Source: Sphingobacteriaceae bacterium (GTDB taxonomy: Bacteria > Bacteroidota > Bacteroidia > B-17B0 > Aurantibacillaceae). Taken from it: DNA of 39,843 nt. This document shows, piece after piece, positions 26,571-33,415 of this stretch. The position numbers were made by a program, and so were the translations under genes. Each line of letters opens with the position of its first letter. The first letter of the stretch is position 1. A model generated the notes under the pieces. It was not told the origin of the DNA, ran no database searches, and saw only the letters and a program-made list of their open reading frames with translations. Where the stretch lies: contig CANGWA010000005.1 in assembly GCA_947457335.1 (NCBI GenBank), positions 1 through 39,843 of the forward strand, given 5' to 3'.

Positions 26571-27926
26571 TTATAACAAATCGTTCGCCAAATTCGCTAA
26601 CGCGCTACGCTCGCCTTTTTCAAGCGTAATGTGGGCATACAACGGCTGTCCCTTTACCTTGTCAATCAAGTAACTCAAACCATTACTCTGCGCATCGAGG
26701 TACGGTGTATCAATTTGATGAATGTCGCCCGTAAAAATAATTTTTGTGTTTTCGCCAGCACGGGTGATAATTGTTTTGACTTCGTGTGGGGTTAAATTCT
26801 GTGCTTCATCCACAATAAAAAAAACATTACTCAGACTGCGACCACGAATATAGGCTAACGGACAAACGACTAATTTTTGGCTTTCCACCATTTCATTCAG
26901 TTGTTTGTGTTCTTTGTCCTTTTCACTGAATTGACTTCTGATGTATTTCAAATTATCCCACAGCGGCTCCATGTATGGATTGAGCTTGCTGTTCACATCC
27001 CCTGGAAGGTAACCAATGTCCTTATTGCTCAACGGCACAATGGGGCGCGCCAGGTAGATTTGATGGTAATTACGGCGTTGCTCCAAGGCACCCGCCAACG
27101 ACAACAAGGTTTTGCCGGTACCCGCCACGCCCTGAATGGTTACCAATTTAATATCGGGATTCATGATGGCATCGAGGGCGAAGGATTGCTCAGCATTTTT
27201 AGGCACCACGCCAAAGGCAGCGGACTTCACCACACGCATCAACGCTCCATTTTCCTGGTCGTAACGGGCTAGCACACTTTGAGAGCCGTTCTTCAAAATA
27301 TAATAGTGATTCGGCTGCGATTGCCCGCGCTTCAATACATCATCGGCCTTGCATTGTCCCTCATGGTAAATAGCATTGATGCACTCGGCACTCACCTTTT
27401 GAAGTTCAGTGCGCCCAGTGTACAATTCGTCAACCTGTTTAATTTTTCCGGTCTCATAATCCTCCGCATTGAGATTCAGGCTTTTCGCCTTGATGCGCAG
27501 ATTAATGTCCTTGGTCACCAATACCACTTTTCTTCCCGGATATTTTTCCGACACATACAATGCCGTATTAAGAATACGGTGGTCGGCCTTGCGGTCGTCA
27601 AATATTTTCTCGGCGTTGACTCTAGAACTCGTATTCATCTCAATCATGAATTTGCCGCGGGTGGGACCGTTTATGGCAATCCAATCTTGTAACCGGTTGT
27701 TACCACTCAACTGATCGACATACCGTGTGAACTCACGGGCAGCATAGTTCTTGGTGTCATTGCCTTTCTTGAAATTGTCAAGTTCTTCCAAAACAGTAAT
27801 GGGAATCACCACATCGTGTTCAGCAAAATTGCGGATGGCCGTGTGGTCGTAAATGATTACAGAAGTATCGAGGACAAAAATCTTTTTCTCTTTGTCACTC
27901 TTTTTAGCAGGCGCTTTTTTAGGCAT
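26571..27926 (-). CDS. PhoH-like ATPase with N-terminal PIN domain
   Basis: This 451-aa protein fuses a PIN ribonuclease-like domain (about 15-155) to a PhoH AAA-like ATPase (about 235-445). PIN acidic residues include Asp20 (FVLDTSV), Glu47-Glu48 (VLEELDNFKK) and Asp140 (VTKDINLR). The PhoH part has Walker A GVAGTGKT (266-273) and Walker B FIVDEAQN (370-377), then FTGDIHQID, as in PhoH2/YlaK proteins. PhoH2 proteins are described as RNA helicase/ribonuclease enzymes and are often linked to stress. The N-terminus is Lys-rich (MPKKAPAKKSDKEKK). The gene is convergent with folE, and upstream on the same strand lie a broken small ORF and the second PTPS gene. Confidence 0.93.
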   Translation of the reverse strand: MPKKAPAKKSDKEKKIFVLDTSVIIYDHTAIRNFAEHDVVIPITVLEELDNFKKGNDTKNYAAREFTRYVDQLSGNNRLQDWIAINGPTRGKFMIEMNTSSRVNAEKIFDDRKADHRILNTALYVSEKYPGRKVVLVTKDINLRIKAKSLNLNAEDYETGKIKQVDELYTGRTELQKVSAECINAIYHEGQCKADDVLKRGQSQPNHYYILKNGSQSVLARYDQENGALMRVVKSAAFGVVPKNAEQSFALDAIMNPDIKLVTIQGVAGTGKTLLSLAGALEQRRNYHQIYLARPIVPLSNKDIGYLPGDVNSKLNPYMEPLWDNLKYIRSQFSEKDKEHKQLNEMVESQKLVVCPLAYIRGRSLSNVFFIVDEAQNLTPHEVKTIITRAGENTKIIFTGDIHQIDTPYLDAQSNGLSYLIDKVKGQPLYAHITLEKGERSALANLANDLL

Positions 27927-27986
27927 ATCGGAAGACTTTGGTACGACTAAAACTATTAACCTTAATGAAACGCCATTGTTAAGTCC

Positions 27987-28154
27987 TTAAAGGATACTAA
28001 CAAGTTCTTGTGCATGCGCGCGGCACCAACGCAGAATACCCTCCTTGGGGTCGTCCCAAAAAATCAAAAAAACAGTAATGGCAAGGGTTTGGAGGGCAAA
28101 AAGCAGATTGAAAATTATAAACAGCTCCGCATAAACAGGTTAATAATTATCCAT
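27987..28154 (-). pseudogene. Small single-helix membrane protein ORF, apparently interrupted at codon 5
   Basis: On the minus strand an ATG at 28154 reads MDNY and then TAA. The same frame then stays open for 50 codons to a stop at 27987. That part encodes a clear membrane helix (LFIIFNLLFALQTLAITVFL) and then a charged amphipathic tail with DDPKEGILRWCRAHAQELV. The hydrophobic-then-charged pattern looks like a real small protein rather than random sequence. It lies 22 nt after the upstream PTPS gene and 60 nt before phoH. Either the TAA is a disabling mutation, or translation starts later at a non-ATG codon (for example CTG at 28124, giving 45 aa). No family is recognised. Confidence 0.4.
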
Positions 28155-28176
28155 TGAAACCAGTGGGGGGCAGCAA

Positions 28177-28587
28177 CTATTCCCCATAATAATCCACCCC
28201 AATGCGCGGTGTTTCATACAAGCGAATGCGGTGCAGTTTCACTCCTTCTGGCAAGTGGGGCACTATTTGGTGCCAAATGGCTACCGCAACATTTTCGGTG
28301 CTCGGAAGTTTTCCTTGCAGAAAGGGCACGTCCAGATTAAGATTGCGGTGATCAAGGTGTTCGCAAACGTACTCCTGAATAATTTTGGACAGCACTTTTA
28401 CATCCATTAAAAAGCCGGTCTCTTGATTGATTTCACCCTTCACGGTGACCATTAGGTCGTAATTGTGCCCATGCCAATTTGCATTCGCACACTTTCCAAA
28501 AACTTCCTCGTTTTTTTCGGGGGACCAATTGGTGTTGTACAATTTATGTGCAGCGTTAAAATGCTCGTGGCGGGTCAAATAAATCAT
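28177..28587 (-). CDS. 6-pyruvoyl-tetrahydropterin synthase family protein (copy 2)
   Basis: This 136-aa COG0720 enzyme has zinc ligands His14, His39 and His41 and the catalytic set Cys33, Asp79-His80 and Glu125 (YETP). Like copy 1 it has CxxxxxHGH spacing. Several blocks are strikingly like animal PTPS as I remember it: HGHNYDLMVTVKGEI, LDHRNLNLDVPF and STENVAVAIW. It therefore looks even closer to classical PTPS than copy 1. The two copies share the fold but differ along their whole length, so they are old paralogues rather than a recent duplication. Whether one makes 6-pyruvoyl-tetrahydropterin and the other serves queuosine or another pterin cannot be decided here. It is divergent from mqnB. 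Confidence 0.88.
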   Translation of the reverse strand: MIYLTRHEHFNAAHKLYNTNWSPEKNEEVFGKCANANWHGHNYDLMVTVKGEINQETGFLMDVKVLSKIIQEYVCEHLDHRNLNLDVPFLQGKLPSTENVAVAIWHQIVPHLPEGVKLHRIRLYETPRIGVDYYGE

Positions 28588-28591
28588 GGCA

Positions 28592-28599
28592 CAAATTTA
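28592..28599 (-). promoter_or_regulatory. Candidate -7 promoter box very close to the PTPS copy 2 start
   Basis: The minus strand reads TAAATTTG, an exact TAnnTTTG match, only 4 nt before the ATG. If used, the transcript would start at or just before the start codon, giving a leaderless or nearly leaderless mRNA. It may be a chance match in AT-rich DNA. Confidence 0.25.
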
Positions 28600-28671
28600 A
28601 GCAGATTTTTGGCTGAGCACACCCAGCAAATATGAACTCCGTCATACCCTGCGAATGCTTACTTTTACACC

Positions 28672-29334
28672 ATGAAAACGTTGTTATTGGTGTGTGCCAC
28701 ACGCATGGAAATTGCTCCACTTTTGGAACAACTGGCGGCGTTGCCTCACGATGAAAGAACGTACCACCTCAGTCCCAACCACCAGTTAATGGTAGTGATT
28801 ACCGGTGTGGGCATGACCCAAACGGCATTGGCCTTGGGCAGCCTGTACCAGCAAGTTGTAGACGTAGCCATCAATGCCGGCGTGGCGGGCTCCTTTGTTA
28901 ATCATGTGCCCGGCACGGTGGTGAATGTGCAAAGCGACACCTTTAGCGAATTAGGCGCACAAGACGATGATACCTTTTTATCCATTGACACCATGGGACT
29001 TGGCAGTGCGCAGGTGCGTGTGAGTCGCCCATATTTTTCACCGCTAACAAAAACGCTACCAATTGTCAGCGGCATCACGGTGAACACGGTACACGGGCAT
29101 GAGCCTTCCATCGAAAAAGTAAAATCCCTTTTTCGGCCTGCAATAGAAAGCATGGAAGGAGCTGCCTTTTTGCTTGCCGCAGAAAAATTCGGATGGCGGG
29201 CGGCACAAATCCGCTGCATCAGCAATGCCGTTGAACGCCGCGATAAATCCAAGTGGCAAATGAACAAAGCCATACAATCACTCAATGCGTTTCTCTTTAG
29301 TTTAATTCAAGAATGGCAAAACGACTCACACTAG
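28672..29334 (+). CDS. mqnB: Futalosine hydrolase
   Basis: This 220-aa protein belongs to the nucleoside phosphorylase/hydrolase family. It has the N-terminal strand LLLVCATRMEIAPLL, the base-binding block ITGVGMTQTALALG, the Gly-rich VDVAINAGVAGSF and the active-site ESMEGAAFLLAAEKFGW. MqnB splits futalosine to dehypoxanthine futalosine and hypoxanthine in the alternative (futalosine) menaquinone pathway. The assignment is strengthened by the next gene, mqnD, whose start lies 22 nt inside this one. The rest of the pathway is not in this window. The gene begins 84 nt from the divergent PTPS gene. Confidence 0.9.
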   Translation: MKTLLLVCATRMEIAPLLEQLAALPHDERTYHLSPNHQLMVVITGVGMTQTALALGSLYQQVVDVAINAGVAGSFVNHVPGTVVNVQSDTFSELGAQDDDTFLSIDTMGLGSAQVRVSRPYFSPLTKTLPIVSGITVNTVHGHEPSIEKVKSLFRPAIESMEGAAFLLAAEKFGWRAAQIRCISNAVERRDKSKWQMNKAIQSLNAFLFSLIQEWQNDSH

Positions 29335-30152
29335 GGTACTCACCTTGTCCGAACGATTGTTTTATTTTCGACGCTCTTGTCAACGGTCGCCTCGATACCG
29401 GTGACCTGCAATTCGACGTGCTGCTAGAAGACGTTGAAACGCTTAACAAATGGGCCCTCGCTGGAAAATTGGATATAACCAAATTGAGTTACCACGCGTA
29501 TACCAAGGTGGTACCGACCTACATTTTAATGCGTGCAGGAAGTGCCTTAGGGTTTAATTGTGGTCCCCTTTTAATTGCCAATAAGCCCTACGCCGATCCC
29601 GCCAATGAAATAAAAACAGTGGCCATACCGGGAGAACTTACCACTGCGAATTTTCTTTTATCGCTGGCCTTTCCAACACTTCGCAACAAGGTGCCGATGC
29701 TCTTCAGCAACATTGAGCAAGCGGTACTCGATGGCGAGGTAGATGCAGGTTTGATCATACATGAAAACCGCTTTACCTATCAAGAAAAAGGGTTGGTAAA
29801 AGTGATGGACTTAGGCGAATACTGGGATGCACATTATCATGCCCCTATACCATTAGGCGGAATTGTGATGAAGCGCTCACACGGTTCACCGTTGATTTCT
29901 CAAGTCAACCAACTCCTGCGTAAAAGTGTGGAAATGGCCTTTGAAAATCCTGAAGCCACTATGCCATACGTGCGGGAGCATGCCCAAGCAATGCGTGATG
30001 AAGTGATGAAACAACACATTGCGCTCTATGTCAACAATTACTCTATGGACATTGGCCACGAAGGAACAGCAGCCATTAAGGGTATGTTTGAACAAGCCCG
30101 TGCACTTGGCTTGATGGAAGACTGGAAACACGAATTGATTCAGAATGGATAA
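29313..30152 (+). CDS. mqnD: 1,4-dihydroxy-6-naphthoate synthase
   Basis: This 279-aa protein has a periplasmic-binding-protein-like fold without a signal peptide. Its N-terminus RLTLGYSPCPNDCFIFDAL is the MqnD signature, and DITKLSYHAY, GCGPLLI-type (here NCGPLLI) and GLIIHENRFTY blocks follow. It turns cyclic dehypoxanthine futalosine into 1,4-dihydroxy-6-naphthoate in menaquinone synthesis. The start codon lies 22 nt inside mqnB, so the two are co-transcribed and probably translationally coupled. The 3' end overlaps the convergent gluQ-like gene by 13 nt, leaving no room for an ordinary terminator. Confidence 0.94.
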   Translation: MAKRLTLGYSPCPNDCFIFDALVNGRLDTGDLQFDVLLEDVETLNKWALAGKLDITKLSYHAYTKVVPTYILMRAGSALGFNCGPLLIANKPYADPANEIKTVAIPGELTTANFLLSLAFPTLRNKVPMLFSNIEQAVLDGEVDAGLIIHENRFTYQEKGLVKVMDLGEYWDAHYHAPIPLGGIVMKRSHGSPLISQVNQLLRKSVEMAFENPEATMPYVREHAQAMRDEVMKQHIALYVNNYSMDIGHEGTAAIKGMFEQARALGLMEDWKHELIQNG

Positions 30153-30949
30153 AGACTGTTCAAGTGGGCGCGTATGGCTTCTGCAGTGAGTCCATTTTTA
30201 ATTAACGCTCGCAACGAGGTGTCTCCTGCAGATTTAGAAAGTTTTTCGCCATTGGGTAATTTCAGCAAGGCATGGTGGTGAAAGACCGTTTTACTAAACC
30301 CGCTGTATCCGAGTAATTCTGCCAACCACAACTGCACCAAGGTGGATGGCAACAAGTCGTCGCCCCTTACAATAAAATCAACACCATAGTGTACATCGTC
30401 GACCAACGATGCCAGTTGATAGGCGGGGCGGCCATTTTTTAGTCGCACCACCACATCACGCAGGTGTTGCGGAAAAGGGAACGTTTGTTTACCCGTTTCA
30501 GCGTGAAACGTTATGGGGTGATTGGGACTTTTCTTCAGCCGCCAAGCGGCTTGAGGTGTAGAGAGCGGGAGGTTTTTGTGTTGGCACGCGCACGCCGCAG
30601 CGGTCTGTTGCATTTCGCTGCGCGAACAGGTGCAAGCATACACCAATGCGTTTTCCTTTAATGCGTTCAACGCTTGTTCATAGAGAGGAAGGCGGTGGTG
30701 TTGGGAATGGAATTGGATGAAATCGGTACTGTTTGTGGGGCCTAATTGGTAAGGTATTTTAAAAAAAGCGTGCGTTTCAAAAACATCACTGATGTATTCG
30801 TCACGCACCCGTTCCTTGAGCATATCATCTATGCGCAATAGTATAGCCAAACGGTGTGCTTGTGCCTTTTCTTGAATCAACAAAAAGTTATAGAGATTAC
30901 CGAGGTGCAGGTAACCACTGGGGGTGGGTGCTATGCGGGTAAGATGCAT
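30140..30949 (-). CDS. gluQ: Glutamyl-Q tRNA(Asp) synthetase-like protein (truncated GluRS paralogue)
   Basis: This 269-aa protein has the class I glutamyl-tRNA synthetase catalytic core but no anticodon-binding domain. The HIGH motif appears as SGYLHLGN (residues 11-18) and KMSKS as KLSKS (236-240). Between them are Cys106-x-Cys108 and Cys120-x-Cys122, a likely zinc site as in E. coli GluQ-RS. That enzyme adds glutamate to the queuosine base of tRNA(Asp) without reading the anticodon. The length and lack of C-terminal domain fit GluQ-RS rather than GluRS. It starts 21 nt after hipA on the same strand and may share its transcript; the 3' end overlaps mqnD. Confidence 0.87.
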   Translation of the reverse strand: MHLTRIAPTPSGYLHLGNLYNFLLIQEKAQAHRLAILLRIDDMLKERVRDEYISDVFETHAFFKIPYQLGPTNSTDFIQFHSQHHRLPLYEQALNALKENALVYACTCSRSEMQQTAAACACQHKNLPLSTPQAAWRLKKSPNHPITFHAETGKQTFPFPQHLRDVVVRLKNGRPAYQLASLVDDVHYGVDFIVRGDDLLPSTLVQLWLAELLGYSGFSKTVFHHHALLKLPNGEKLSKSAGDTSLRALIKNGLTAEAIRAHLNSLYPF

Positions 30950-30970
30950 GCTTAAAAATAATCAACTCCT

Positions 30971-32266
30971 TTACTGCTTTTTAAGAACCGGCAGTGTTTT
31001 TTGGATGCTTGTTACTAGTTCTTTGTTGACCCCTGTTTCTTTGGCAAACCGTTTCCATTGAAGTGCCACTTCCTGTATTTCTGAAACAATGTGGCGGGCA
31101 TTGCGTATGTTCATTTTAGCGGCCAATTCTTCCAGGTCGCGTTGGGTGATGTGGTTGCGTTTGCCATTAATGCTCAGGGCGTGTTGACTCACCCAGCTGC
31201 TACCGGGACGGTAGGCGTGGCAAAGGTCGTAGGCCGGAGCCAACTGCCATTGGTGGGAAGCATTGAGGATAAAAGCAAAATTCTTAGTGTGATCGTCACA
31301 GTTGCGCAAGAGCACATTAAAGACCATTCGCCTATACAGCTGTTCAGCAGCAGCATAAGGGAGGCGCAACAAACGCATGGTTTCAAACAACATTTCATAA
31401 CTGTAATCGAGAATGTTATTGAAGTCGAGGTGGCGCATCGCACAAAACGTTTGTACATGAAATTTTGTACCATCGTCAGCTCGGTCGAAACGACGCGTCA
31501 TGAAATGAGCTCTTCCATTTTCTTCCAAAAGTTGGCTTGGCATCATGTGTATCCCAACACGAGTCGCCATTTTGTAATAGGCCATTTCAACACGTCCGTA
31601 GCCATTTACGACGCCCAACTGTTGATCGGTAACGCCATCAAACTTCAGTAACCAATGCGAATAACCCGGTGGCGCCTCCGACTGGCCGCTCTTGATGGCG
31701 CGGGTGGAAGGATTGTAAGCCACAACCGCTTTTGCTCTGGCCCCTCCAGCCGAAGTGCCAACTTTGAGCACCTCTTGCAGCAAAGAAGCATTGTGTTTAG
31801 AAAGGCGGGCGGTTATTTTCTTCTTACCCGACAAGATGCCTTCAGCAAAAGCAATTAAATCGGATAGTTCAATAGCTGTTGCACCCCTTGCGTTGAGAGT
31901 CGACGTAGGTTCAAACTCTAAAGCCCCCATACCGCGTTTACCAATGAAACAAAGCAGCTCAACCGGATTCAAACTATTTATGGGGCGGCCATTTCGGGCC
32001 AGCCAAGCATTGATGAGTGTATGGCCATATTTATCAGGCAGTACATCGGCCAGCAAACCCGGTAGCCCTTTGAAGGTTGTTGAATTACCATTTTGAGGGA
32101 ACGAAAACACCTTTCCTTTGGCGTTGGAAAGTGGCATGGTCAACGGTGCCAATTCAATGCCCGATTTCAGGAACGTTGGTGCGTATTCGAACAAGCCCAG
32201 GGCACCATCCCAGTAAACCGCCCCAACACGCATTCCATTAAAATGAATATATGCCGCTTGGACCAT
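30971..32266 (-). CDS. hipA: HipA-family serine/threonine kinase toxin
   Basis: This 431-aa protein covers the HipA N-terminal subdomain (about 5-110) and the kinase C-terminal domain. Visible motifs are the flexible P-loop TSAGGARAKAVVAY with Ser172, which corresponds to the autophosphorylated Ser150 of E. coli HipA; the catalytic loop FNVLLRNCDDHTKN (Asp324/Asp325); and the metal-binding Asp347 in LAPAYD. All look intact, so it is probably an active kinase. E. coli HipA phosphorylates glutamyl-tRNA synthetase; the target here is not known. The ATG overlaps the hipB stop by 1 nt (TAATG), the usual toxin-antitoxin coupling. Confidence 0.93.
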   Translation of the reverse strand: MVQAAYIHFNGMRVGAVYWDGALGLFEYAPTFLKSGIELAPLTMPLSNAKGKVFSFPQNGNSTTFKGLPGLLADVLPDKYGHTLINAWLARNGRPINSLNPVELLCFIGKRGMGALEFEPTSTLNARGATAIELSDLIAFAEGILSGKKKITARLSKHNASLLQEVLKVGTSAGGARAKAVVAYNPSTRAIKSGQSEAPPGYSHWLLKFDGVTDQQLGVVNGYGRVEMAYYKMATRVGIHMMPSQLLEENGRAHFMTRRFDRADDGTKFHVQTFCAMRHLDFNNILDYSYEMLFETMRLLRLPYAAAEQLYRRMVFNVLLRNCDDHTKNFAFILNASHQWQLAPAYDLCHAYRPGSSWVSQHALSINGKRNHITQRDLEELAAKMNIRNARHIVSEIQEVALQWKRFAKETGVNKELVTSIQKTLPVLKKQ

Positions 32267-32610
32267 TACCAGGGACTTTTGTATTTCTGTTTTTTTGATG
32301 AAGCAGGGCGCGCCCGTTTGCGCTGTTTAAGCGTTAATTCAGCCATCATTAACGGACTGATGGCGGTTTTCACTTCAAACACATTAAGCACATCGAGTGC
32401 ATCTAGCGCACGCAGCACCTGGATGAGGGAGAGAAGATTGCTTCCACGCCCCTTTTCAAGCAACACCACTGTAATGCGACCAATACCCGCCTCGTCGGCC
32501 AATTGCTGTTGCGTTTTGTTTTGAGCCAAGCGGTGGTGCCTTACGTAGGCCCCAACTAATTCAAGCAGCGCCCCATTTGTATAAGCAACAAGTATAGTTG
32601 AATCACTCAT
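32266..32610 (-). CDS. hipB: HipB-like XRE-family antitoxin
   Basis: This 114-aa protein has an XRE helix-turn-helix at about residues 19-75 (LVGAYVRHHRLAQNKTQQQLADEAGI, seen in blocks RHHRLAQNKTQQQLADEA and VVLLEKGRGSNLLSLIQVL). A C-terminal tail of about 25 residues is very basic (KQRKRARPASSKKQKYK) and may help bind DNA or the toxin. It is expected to neutralise HipA and repress the operon. Inverted repeats built on GTATT/AATAC lie just upstream of its start, next to a -7 box, which fits autoregulation. Confidence 0.9.
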   Translation of the reverse strand: MSDSTILVAYTNGALLELVGAYVRHHRLAQNKTQQQLADEAGIGRITVVLLEKGRGSNLLSLIQVLRALDALDVLNVFEVKTAISPLMMAELTLKQRKRARPASSKKQKYKSPW

Positions 32611-32626
32611 GTATTACTTATAATAC
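32611..32626. promoter_or_regulatory. Candidate HipB operator
   Basis: GTATTA-CTTA-TAATAC is a perfect 6-bp inverted repeat touching the hipB start codon, exactly where a bound repressor would block transcription initiation from the -7 box at 32635-32642. Confidence 0.5.
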
Positions 32627-32634
32627 TTTATATG

Positions 32635-32642
32635 CAAATATA
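32635..32642 (-). promoter_or_regulatory. Candidate -7 promoter box for hipBA
   Basis: The minus strand reads TATATTTG, an exact TAnnTTTG match, 24 nt before the hipB ATG. The inverted repeat at 32611-32626 would cover the transcription start. No good -33 element is seen. Confidence 0.45.
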
Positions 32643-32688
32643 GCCATTAATGTTTAATATTTTATATACCACGTTTATTTTATATGTA

Positions 32689-32744
32689 TTGTATATACAA
32701 CATTAAAAGACAATTTAGATAATTTTGTATTGTTTTTAATACAA
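32689..32744. promoter_or_regulatory. Further GTAT/ATAC palindromes and a rightward -7 box
   Basis: TTGTATATACAA at 32689-32700 is a perfect 12-bp palindrome. TTGTATT (32725-32731) and AATACAA (32738-32744) form a 7-bp inverted repeat with a 6-nt spacer. TAATTTTG at 32720-32727 on the plus strand fits TAnnTTTG and could drive the secreted-protein genes from 32900. The repeats share the GTATT half-site with the operator beside hipB, so HipB may bind several sites here. Confidence 0.35.
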
Positions 32745-32899
32745 TTTAAGCCGTTGTAAAATTAACTCAAAACAAGCAGGATTTGATGAAAACCGTGTAC
32801 CGACCATCACCACCACTCGCCTATCTATTCAGTAGACCCACCTGCTTAAATTCACGACGAAAGCGAAGGGCATTTCTTTTTAAAAACTAACTTTAGAGC

Positions 32900-33403
32900 A
32901 TGAATAAACGCCCTTCTTTTTCCATTCTCCTGTTCTTCTTGCTGTTTGTAATAACAACCATGAACATGGCCGCTCAGGAGAAATCGCACCGTTACACCAA
33001 ACGCCAAATGCGTCATCAGCCGGTATGGATTGAACTCATGAACGACCCCACTGCCAATTATTACCTGACCCTTCAGGCATTCAAAGAATTTTGGAAGAGC
33101 CGTCCCCTACCCAAGGAGCCGTTCGAAGCGAAAGAAGCCGAACAATTTGAACGGGCGGTTGGACTTATCAGCGGAAACGAAACAGAAGAAGAGCGCGAGC
33201 GAGAAGAGCGCAATGCCACGCCGGCGAAAAGAGAGGAAGCTAATCGTTATGCCGCTGAGGTGCGCGCATTTAAAGGCTGGATGATGGATATCCAGCCCTG
33301 GGTATTGTCCGACGGCAGCATCGTGCCACCACAAGAAAGACAACGCATCATTGATCAGCAAAACGCTGAACAACGTGAACAAGAAAAGAAAAGCACCCAC
33401 TAA
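32900..33403 (+). CDS. Small secreted protein resembling the N-terminal region of T9SS Asp-box proteins
   Basis: This 167-aa protein has a signal peptide ending near MNMAAQ. The mature part contains WIELMNDPTANYYLTLQAFKEF, then WKSRPLP, a charged Glu-rich middle, and FKGWMMDIQPWVLSDGSIVPP. From memory, very similar D-P-x-A-N-Y/F...F-x-x-F/Y-W and FKRW..M.PRV.PDG segments occur at the N-terminus of many Bacteroidota T9SS proteins with BNR/Asp-box propellers. Here such a protein follows only 12 nt downstream as a separate gene, so the segment seems to be split off. Function is unknown; it may act with, or be secreted beside, the 1504-aa protein. Confidence is high for the gene, low for the relationship. 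Confidence 0.72.
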   Translation: MNKRPSFSILLFFLLFVITTMNMAAQEKSHRYTKRQMRHQPVWIELMNDPTANYYLTLQAFKEFWKSRPLPKEPFEAKEAEQFERAVGLISGNETEEEREREERNATPAKREEANRYAAEVRAFKGWMMDIQPWVLSDGSIVPPQERQRIIDQQNAEQREQEKKSTH

Positions 33404-33415
33404 GGTTTTTTAAAA

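Noticed and set aside
32774-32847. AAGCAGG / CCTGCTT 7-bp inverted repeat in the leader of the 32900 gene
   Set aside because: The arms are 60 nt apart with little supporting structure between; a chance match of this size is likely.
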